Assembly: GCA_024763135.1 (NCBI GenBank)
Contig: JANTGD010000077.1
Span: 1 to 11,503 of the forward strand
Direction: 5' to 3'
Origin: Thiotrichales bacterium
Lineage (GTDB): Bacteria; Pseudomonadota; Gammaproteobacteria; UWMA-0217
Length of the DNA stretch: 11,503 nt
The notes beneath the pieces were generated by a model that saw nothing but the letters and a program-made list of their open reading frames with translations, had not been told where the DNA came from and did no database searches. A program made the position numbers and the translations under genes. Shown one piece after another: positions 6,973 to 11,503 of this stretch (position 1 is its first letter; each line of letters starts with the position of its first letter).

Positions 6973-7807
6973 ACTGCTACTGTGCTGCGATCTGGATCGC
7001 ACACTGCTGCCCAACGGCAGCCAGGAAGAATCACCCCAGGCTCGGCCGCTGTTTAGAAAACTGGCCAAACACCCGGAACTAACCCTGGCCTATGTCTCCG
7101 GCCGCCACAAAGGGCTGTTGCTGGAAGCCATACAGCAGTATGACCTGCCGGTACCCGACTACGCGATAGGGGATGTTGGCACCACTCTGTATGAAATCCA
7201 AAATGATAAATGGCGTGCCTGGAGGGCCTGGGAGGAAGAAATTGCCCCGGACTGGGCCGGATGCAGCCACGATGAGTTGGCCACCTTGTTCGAGGATATC
7301 GATGACCTGGTCCTGCAGGAACCCGAGAAGCAAAATACCTTCAAGCTGAGCTACTATGCCCCGATGGACATTGACTATGCTGCTTTGCTGGTAAAGATGG
7401 ACGCCCGCCTGAAGCGCCTCAATGTCCACGCCAGCCTGATCTGGAGTATCGACGAAGCCCGTCACATCGGGTTGCTCGATGTGCTACCAAAGGGCGCCAC
7501 TAAATATCATGCCATCCGTTTTCTGATGGCGCACAAGAATTTTGCTTTAAGCAACACCGTGTTTGCTGGCGACAGTGGTAACGACCTGCCGGTGCTGACA
7601 TCCGGTCTGCAAGCTGTGTTGGTTCGTAACGCCCGTCGCGAGGTAGTGGAGGAGGCCCTGCACAGCGTGCGTGAAAAGGGCATCACGCAGTGCCTCTACC
7701 TCGCACAAGGTAATTTTCTGGGCATGAACGGCAACTATGCCGCAGGGGTGCTGGAGGGGCTGGCGCACTTTCAGCCGGTCGTGCTGGACTGGCTCGAAAG
7801 TGAGTGA
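6965..7807 (+). CDS. spp: Sucrose-6-phosphate phosphatase, HAD superfamily (IIB)
   Basis: The 280-residue enzyme (GTG start) removes phosphate from sucrose 6-phosphate to give sucrose, the final step after the synthase. All four HAD motifs are intact: motif I DLDRT (9-13) with nucleophile D9 and acid/base D11, motif II VSGR (44-47), motif III K176 in PKGATKY, and motif IV GDSGND (202-207). The cap-domain stretch FKLSYY (126-131) recurs in the phosphatase-like domain of the synthase (FKLSYYF, residues 581-587), which supports a shared substrate. The start overlaps the glycosidase stop (GTGACTAA), so the two genes form a translationally coupled pair. An ATG six bases upstream or one inside the glycosidase gene could extend the protein, but they lack proper spacing. 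Related phosphatases act on glucosylglycerol or mannosylglycerate phosphate; the synthase next door makes sucrose phosphate the best call. Confidence 0.87.
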   Translation: MTKLLLCCDLDRTLLPNGSQEESPQARPLFRKLAKHPELTLAYVSGRHKGLLLEAIQQYDLPVPDYAIGDVGTTLYEIQNDKWRAWRAWEEEIAPDWAGCSHDELATLFEDIDDLVLQEPEKQNTFKLSYYAPMDIDYAALLVKMDARLKRLNVHASLIWSIDEARHIGLLDVLPKGATKYHAIRFLMAHKNFALSNTVFAGDSGNDLPVLTSGLQAVLVRNARREVVEEALHSVREKGITQCLYLAQGNFLGMNGNYAAGVLEGLAHFQPVVLDWLESE

Positions 7808-8061
7808 GGGGGATTGCCTGTGAAGCTGGGGAATGGGAAATTCAGGTCCACTTCGCAAATAGGGGTTCCGGGGGCATGATATTCAACTACCCTCTAAGAC
7901 TTTGGTCCCGGCCTCTTTCTCTTCAAATCCCTGCCCGGCGATTCCTTTGATTTGGTCTCTGTAGTGGGTTCTACTCAAGCCCGCCAAAGCGCTGATCTTT
8001 CTCACATAGCCCAGTCTGGAGAGTTTCGGGGGATAATCGGAGCACTCTCGCTGGCAAGTAA

Positions 8062-8286
8062 AACAATGTGCGCTGGAACAACAAATCAAAAGCGAAAGTG
8101 CGTGCCACTATGGAATATCTGCCCCGTAAACTCGGTACTGCCTCCTTGACAGAGGTAGCCATCTATTTGCAGGGTGATGCGTCAACTTTGAGAGGGCAAG
8201 TGGCGGAAACCGAATAGTAGGCCGCTTCTTCGCCGGATTTGAAAGACAGGAAAGCGGCGTTTATGGATGCAATAACGCAAGCCTGA
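8062..8286 (+). pseudogene. Degraded C-terminus of a REP-associated/IS200-like transposase (probable)
   Basis: One frame reads through from 8062 to a TGA at 8284-8286, interrupted only by two adjacent TAG codons (8215-8220). It gives KVRATMEYLPRKLG, then TASLTEVAIYLQGDASTL, then after the double stop AASSPDLKDRKAAFMDAI. The ARA-x-YLARKLG-SLTEVA-RD-STLS pattern is typical of the DnaA-like helix-turn-helix at the C-terminus of REP-associated tyrosine transposases. The N-terminal catalytic HUH domain is absent in this window, and a TAA at 8059-8061 closes the frame upstream. There is no start codon or ribosome binding site. The family call rests on pattern memory of this short domain only. Confidence 0.45.
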
Positions 8287-8550
8287 CCCTTTTTCCCTTG
8301 GTCTCCTCCTATCTTGCAAGCTCTTGTGTGAACGATGATCGGGACAGGATTGTTCCCTTATATCCGGCCTGTTGATGGAAAGCACGCTTTTGTGGCCGCA
8401 ATGAAATCAGCGCATGTCTTCCTTATCGGCAATGTGGCTTGTTCAGCCTGCAGTTTAATAGTGAATCTTACCTTTCACTGGAGAAATCCGGTGATACAAC
8501 CAGTCTGCCATGGGACGCAGTTGTTGGAGATCGACCGCCGTCAAGGGTGT

Positions 8551-8723
8551 ATCATCCTAAAAACCTCAGTTGGGCGCAAAAAAGACGCGTAAGATATTGG
8601 TGTGCATGGTGACTCGGAAAAACTCGTAGTCACCTTATTGGTGATGAGAGGTTTTTCTGATTTGCCAGGTGCACCAAGAGCTTGCGTGGACTTTTGTGAT
8701 CCAACTGAGGTTTTTAGGATCAT
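8551..8723. repeat. 5-bp target-site duplication flanking the MITE-like element
   Basis: ATCAT occurs immediately outside both ends of the element (8551-8555 and 8719-8723). Direct duplication at exactly the terminal-repeat borders is what a transposase-mediated insertion leaves. Confidence 0.75.
8556..8718 (+). mobile_element. Complete 163-bp MITE-like palindromic element (copy B)
   Basis: The element has perfect 18-bp terminal inverted repeats, CCTAAAAACCTCAGTTGG at 8556-8573 and its complement at 8701-8718, and is bordered by ATCAT on both sides. The similarity continues inward imperfectly, and the exact centre (8631-8643, CACC-TTATT-GGTG) is a hairpin tip, so the whole element can fold as one long stem. 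It encodes no protein and would need a transposase supplied elsewhere. Terminal repeats and 5-bp duplication suggest an IS4/IS1634-like or similar DDE transposase, but this is inference. Its left 91 bp recur inverted at 1-91 with two mismatches. Confidence 0.88.
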
Positions 8724-8817
8724 GATCGGCCTCTGCGAGGGCAAGTACTTTTAACCGCCTATTGAAAAGGTCTCTGGCGACACAATACTGCATTAAAGAA
8801 TCAGCATCAAAATGCAC

Positions 8818-8838
8818 GCGAAAAAGGTGCTTTTTCGC
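8818..8838. repeat. Short perfect hairpin
   Basis: GCGAAAAA (8818-8825) and TTTTTCGC (8831-8838) form a perfect 8-bp stem with loop GGTGC. It lies between the two palindromic elements. No gene ends directly before it, and it lacks a terminal T-run on either strand outside the stem, so a terminator role is not supported. Confidence 0.5.
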
Positions 8839-8910
8839 TGATTTTCATATTGCCTTCGGATTGACTATGGAGCGTCTTAGGAACTCGGGCTTTTCCACCT
8901 ATCCGCCAAA

Positions 8911-9070
8911 GGAAGCTCTGATCAATTCGTAATATGGCATTTTGCGGCGCAAAATCGCCCGCTTCTGCGTTGCGGATCTTCGCAATAGCCAGCTATTACC
9001 TGCAATCCGCGCCTTGAACTGGACGATTTTTCACCACAATCTGCTCGCGCCAGAATTAATCAGGGCTTGC
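8911..9070. mobile_element. Second palindromic MITE-like element, 160 bp
   Basis: The ends GGAAGCTCTGATCAATTC (8911-8928) and GAATTAATCAGGGCTTGC (9053-9070) are inverted repeats matching at 15 of 18 positions. The exact centre is the hairpin AATAGC-CA-GCTATT (8984-8997), and the arms between (for example CAAAATCG against its partner CGATTTTT) remain partly complementary, so the unit is a nearly full-length imperfect palindrome. It has no ORF. No convincing target duplication is seen: an AAA lies before the left end and AAA follows one base after the right end. Its sequence is unrelated to the element at 8556-8718. The structure resembles dispersed palindromic repeats found in many proteobacterial genomes. 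Confidence 0.7.
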
Positions 9071-9089
9071 TAAATAGAGTCTGTCGATG

Positions 9090-9118
9090 TTGGTAATTAA
9101 TCTGTACGTTTTTATTCT
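9090..9118 (+). promoter_or_regulatory. Weak sigma70-type promoter candidate for the DUF389 gene
   Basis: TTGGTA (9090-9095) and TATTCT (9113-9118) each match the consensus boxes at four of six positions with a 17-bp spacer. They would give a leader of roughly 75 nt before the ATG at 9200. The surrounding sequence is AT-rich. This is a pattern match only. Confidence 0.3.
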
Positions 9119-9199
9119 CCCAAGCGCCGTGTCTCGATGTGTTAAGAGTAATGGCGTAGTGGTGGTTTTGAGAGTGTCCATTCCCCAGGGTCTTCGAAA

Positions 9200-10174
9200 A
9201 TGTCGCTGCGCTTAATCGAGGTAATCAGTGCAGATCCGCGCCAGGATCTGTTTTTAACACTGCAAAAAGATAAAACAGTGATTGATGTGTGGCAGGCGGA
9301 GAGCGTTCGGACCCGTTTCATTATCAAATTGCTGGTGCGCAGTGAAGATTCAGAACGGGTGATCGACAAGGTGTCGCGTCGGTTTAAAAAAGGTGATTAT
9401 TTCCGCATTGTGGTCCAAAGCGTTGATGCCACCTTGCCACTTATCGAGGCGCCGTCACAGCGCACAGTGGGGAAGCTTTCGGTCAGCCGGGAAGAGCTTT
9501 ACAATCAAGTGACGGGTCTTGCCGAGCTGAACTATGTCTATGTATTGATGGTGGCGTTGGCGAGTGTCATCGCTGCGTTGGGGCTGCTCGAAGATAAGTG
9601 GGTTGTTTTAATTGGTGCAATGGTCGTGGCGCCTTTGATTGCGCCAAATATTTCGCTGTCCCTTGGCATTGTGTTGGCGCATGCTGAACTGGCTTGGCTA
9701 GGTGGGCTGGGAATGGCGGTTGGTTCGGTTCTCGCGCTGGGCATTGGTTATGCAGTCGGATGGATGTATCCACTTGCTTTCTATCCGCATGCGCTCCTGC
9801 AAACATTAAACTTTGGTTATCCCGATCTGTTGGTCGCATTGGCATCGGGTGTGGCGGGGGTGCTGGCTTTTACATCGGGTACTGCCTATGCATTGATTGG
9901 CGTGATGGTATCGATTTCATTGCTTCCTCCACTCGTTGGAGCGGGGCTGGTTTTAAGCAATGGCGATTGGGCGCAGTTTTTCAACGCGCTGCTGTTGTTT
10001 TTAACCAATCTTGTGGCGCTTAATCTGGCGGGCGTGGTGACCTTTTGGTCGCAGGGTGTGCGCCCCAAAAACTGGTGGGAAGAAAAAAAAGCAAGCCACT
10101 ATCGCCGGTGGGCCTCTGTGGTTTGGTTTATACTGTTGTTATTAATGATCCTCGGTATCTATTTGACTCGGTGA
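9200..10174 (+). CDS. DUF389 (TIGR00341-like) integral membrane protein
   Basis: The 324-residue protein has a soluble N-terminal domain of about 105 residues with mixed alpha/beta character, then a membrane domain with helices near 111-129, 134-160, 168-189, 208-230, 232-252, 259-282 and 303-322. The block LIGAMVVAPLIAPNISLSLG (137-156), rich in G, A and P, is the hallmark of the DUF389 family, whose transport or signalling role is not established. There is no signal peptide; the N-terminal domain is probably cytoplasmic. The ATG at 9200 has a modest AGGG nine bases upstream. It is followed at 62 bp by a coiled-coil gene on the same strand, and the two may share a transcript. I see no link to sucrose metabolism. 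Confidence 0.87.
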   Translation: MSLRLIEVISADPRQDLFLTLQKDKTVIDVWQAESVRTRFIIKLLVRSEDSERVIDKVSRRFKKGDYFRIVVQSVDATLPLIEAPSQRTVGKLSVSREELYNQVTGLAELNYVYVLMVALASVIAALGLLEDKWVVLIGAMVVAPLIAPNISLSLGIVLAHAELAWLGGLGMAVGSVLALGIGYAVGWMYPLAFYPHALLQTLNFGYPDLLVALASGVAGVLAFTSGTAYALIGVMVSISLLPPLVGAGLVLSNGDWAQFFNALLLFLTNLVALNLAGVVTFWSQGVRPKNWWEEKKASHYRRWASVVWFILLLLMILGIYLTR

Positions 10175-10236
10175 TTGGCGGATCCATCACGGCCAATGAG
10201 GCACCCGGCGATGATTGAAATCCTTTTGGAGCACTC

Positions 10237-10719
10237 ATGGTAAAGGTCCCGGAAAAAATTATGACTCAAGCGTCTGAGGAGCTAGGCAAGCAGGCAGTCC
10301 AAAAAATCTCGTCGCGGGATGAGTCCGATGCGCTGAAGCAGCTTCGTACCGAGGTCGAGCAGTGGCTACATGAGCACGACCTATGGCGCAAAGATATCGA
10401 TCGCTGGCAACGGGATTACAGCAGGGTAGAAGCAGCGCTGTTTCGCATGGAACAGGCGGTGCCGGAACATGCTCGGCTGCTGGCAGAGCATGCCGAAGCG
10501 ATTGCGCGACAGCAGTCGGAGCTCAGGCAGTACAAAGCCTTACTCCAATCGCATTTGGCAGCCCACCCGCGGCCCACGGCCGATCACAAAACATTATTGC
10601 AGCGGCATCGTCAGCAAAAACGACACTATCAGCACGAAAAACAGCGGCATGACATATTGCGTCAGGACCACGCGCAGGCGCTACGCCAGCTCAAGCAGTT
10701 CGCGCGACGACTCGACTAA
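10237..10719 (+). CDS. Hypothetical coiled-coil protein
   Basis: I do not recognise this 160-residue protein as a named family. It is very hydrophilic, without signal peptide or membrane segment, and rich in Q, H, R, E, A and L. Heptad-like leucine spacing runs from about 35 to 110 and again from about 118 to 158, suggesting two helical hairpins or a long coiled coil broken near AAHPRPTADH (112-121). The ATG at 10237 is preceded by TGGAG with a 5-nt spacer, a good ribosome binding site, and coding character holds to the TAA. It lies 62 bp after the DUF389 gene on the same strand, so co-transcription is likely. A role as cytoplasmic partner of a neighbouring membrane protein is speculation. 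Confidence 0.7.
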   Translation: MVKVPEKIMTQASEELGKQAVQKISSRDESDALKQLRTEVEQWLHEHDLWRKDIDRWQRDYSRVEAALFRMEQAVPEHARLLAEHAEAIARQQSELRQYKALLQSHLAAHPRPTADHKTLLQRHRQQKRHYQHEKQRHDILRQDHAQALRQLKQFARRLD

Positions 10720-10955
10720 AATAATCCATAGAAAAACCGCTGCAGCAGGTCTTTGGGTAGTTAGAGACAAGCTGGTGCAACAAGCGTGGATGGATGCCTA
10801 AGGACCCGCTCGCACGGCCCGCTAGGGCGTTCAGTATGAGGCTCTAGCGTTAATTGTCTTAGCCTGATAGCAGCCGCTGCAGTTGCTCGGCTGGTGATGG
10901 TTTCGGACACGCGCCATCAGGATTGCAGGGGGTAAGACATTTTAGGGAAAGATTT

Positions 10956-11369
10956 ATGACTAGCGGGAAGCCGCCACTCAAATCAGCGCGCCAAGCGATT
11001 GACCCAAAAGACCTGATGGCGGTAGAGCGTGCCGCTACAGGCCTGATTGGTTTGTCTATCTCCCTGATTGTGCTGGGATTTATCGTTGAGAAATTTGAAC
11101 TGTTTCTGCATGTGTTGGCGCTGCAGATGAAAAGTGCAACGGCGGTACCTCCGCAGTTGAGATACGCGGCCTTTTATAATTATCTGGGCATCGCGATTAC
11201 CGCCGCAGGCATCCTGCTCGCGTTGTATACCTATTTTTACTACATCGATTGGCTCGCTCACCTGCGCCGGGGCGAGCTCCGCTTGGATACGCGTATCTTT
11301 CGTTATCTCTCCGCTTTTGTCGGTTTGGTGGGTGGGTTGCTGGTCCTGAGTATGCTCATTTTTGGGTAA
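10956..11369 (+). CDS. DUF202/YidH-like small membrane protein
   Basis: The 137-residue protein has three predicted membrane helices, near 27-52, 74-96 and 115-136. The segment DLMAVERAATGLIGLSISL (19-37), followed by VLGFIVEKF, resembles the DUF202 signature (A-ERT-LAW-RT-LALIG-GF). The second typical block, YNYLGIAITAAGILLALY (74-91), is also present. The family has no firm function. I chose the ATG at 10956 because AGGGA lies seven bases upstream; the frame extends to a TTG at 10923 that has no such site. It sits 236 bp after the coiled-coil gene, so it probably has its own promoter. No extra domain is fused. Confidence 0.8.
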   Translation: MTSGKPPLKSARQAIDPKDLMAVERAATGLIGLSISLIVLGFIVEKFELFLHVLALQMKSATAVPPQLRYAAFYNYLGIAITAAGILLALYTYFYYIDWLAHLRRGELRLDTRIFRYLSAFVGLVGGLLVLSMLIFG

Positions 11370-11450
11370 ACGAGCCTGTTCCTGGCTTCATTGCACGAGT
11401 ATTAACTCAAGTTTCGGAGTTTAAATATCATTACGCACTGAATGAGAGCG

Positions 11451-11486
11451 TCCCTTCTCCCTCGGGGAGAAGGACAGGATGAGGGA
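11451..11486. repeat. REP-like hairpin element
   Basis: CCTTCTCCC (11453-11461) and GGGAGAAGG (11465-11473) make a perfect 9-bp stem with a TCG loop, followed by ACAGGATGAGGG. This CTCCC-GGGAG...GGATGAGGG layout is a widespread intergenic palindrome type in proteobacteria. It lies about 80 bp after the DUF202 gene and could also act as a transcript 3' end stabiliser. There is no T-run, so it is not a typical terminator. Confidence 0.6.
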
Positions 11487-11503
11487 ATGCATTCAATCAA
11501 AGC

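Larger units (their letters stand above)
7808..9199. other. Gene-free stretch with remnants and palindromic elements
   Basis: Almost 1.4 kb contain no intact gene. The stretch holds a transposase-like remnant (8062-8286), the complete MITE-like element (8556-8718), a short hairpin (8818-8838), a second palindromic element (8911-9070) and a weak promoter candidate before the DUF389 gene. The pieces 7808-8061, 8287-8550 and 8724-8817 show nothing else that I recognise. Short open frames there have no plausible start signals or protein-family resemblance, and no clear terminator follows the phosphatase gene. Confidence 0.7.

Noticed and set aside
8335..8592. 85-codon plus-strand ORF running into the MITE
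   Set aside because: It has no ribosome binding site and no recognisable domain, and its end lies inside the mobile element, so it is probably a chance frame.
10174..10197. ATTGGC/GCCAAT inverted repeat after the DUF389 stop as a terminator
   Set aside because: The stem is only 6 bp with a 12-base loop and no T-run follows, and the next gene starts 40 bases later with a good ribosome binding site.
10871..10893. CAGCCG/CGGCTG inverted repeat in the gap before the DUF202-like gene
   Set aside because: The stem is short with an 11-base loop and no T-run, so neither terminator nor operator can be argued.
10923..10955. Longer start of the DUF202-like gene at a TTG
   Set aside because: The ATG at 10956 has AGGGA at proper distance and the extra 11 residues do not resemble the family.
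1..11503. CRISPR array, tRNA or rRNA genes
   Set aside because: No regularly spaced repeats and no cloverleaf or ribosomal RNA sequence were seen on either strand.

Overview
The window looks like a piece of a gammaproteobacterial chromosome. Gene content, codon use and the mixture of intact operons with short palindromic elements and gene remnants all fit this. The core is a sucrose synthesis and turnover locus: sucrose-phosphate synthase, sucrose-phosphate phosphatase, a PfkB fructokinase and amylosucrase. The same set of enzymes is known from halotolerant gammaproteobacterial methanotrophs, where sucrose serves as osmoprotectant and carbon reserve. A methanotroph or a halotolerant relative is therefore my best guess, but no gene here proves it.

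Layout. Positions 1-91 are the end of a palindromic mobile element cut by the window edge. Positions 126-425 (minus) are a decayed C-terminal piece of a LuxR/MalT-type regulator, abutting and slightly overlapping the 3' end of the amylosucrase gene. Positions 416-5622 are a minus-strand operon read in the order sucrose-phosphate synthase, a 218-bp gap with a questionable small ORF, fructokinase, amylosucrase. A 75-bp divergent intergenic region (5623-5697) separates it from a plus-strand pair: an (alpha/alpha)6-barrel glycosidase of invertase/debranching type (5698-6972), then a stand-alone sucrose-phosphate phosphatase whose GTG start overlaps the glycosidase stop. Positions 7808-9199 hold no intact gene. 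They carry a decayed transposase-like C-terminus with two adjacent stops, a complete 163-bp palindromic element with an 18-bp terminal repeat and 5-bp target duplication (8556-8718), and a second, unrelated 160-bp palindromic element (8911-9070). Positions 9200-11369 hold three plus-strand genes: a DUF389 membrane protein, a charged coiled-coil protein of unknown function, and a three-helix DUF202/YidH-like membrane protein. The last 134 bases hold a REP-like hairpin.

How the genes work together. The synthase joins UDP-glucose and fructose 6-phosphate, and the phosphatase releases sucrose. Amylosucrase can move the glucosyl unit of sucrose into an alpha-glucan and release fructose. Fructokinase returns the fructose as fructose 6-phosphate to the synthase. 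The glycosidase would add a hydrolytic exit, either sucrose cleavage or glucan trimming; the sequence alone does not decide which. The synthase carries its own phosphatase-like domain with a damaged motif IV, which explains why a separate intact phosphatase is present. Two copies of the same palindromic element lie in opposite orientation on either side of the locus, and remnants lie at both flanks. The locus therefore probably sits in a rearranged, accessory-type stretch.
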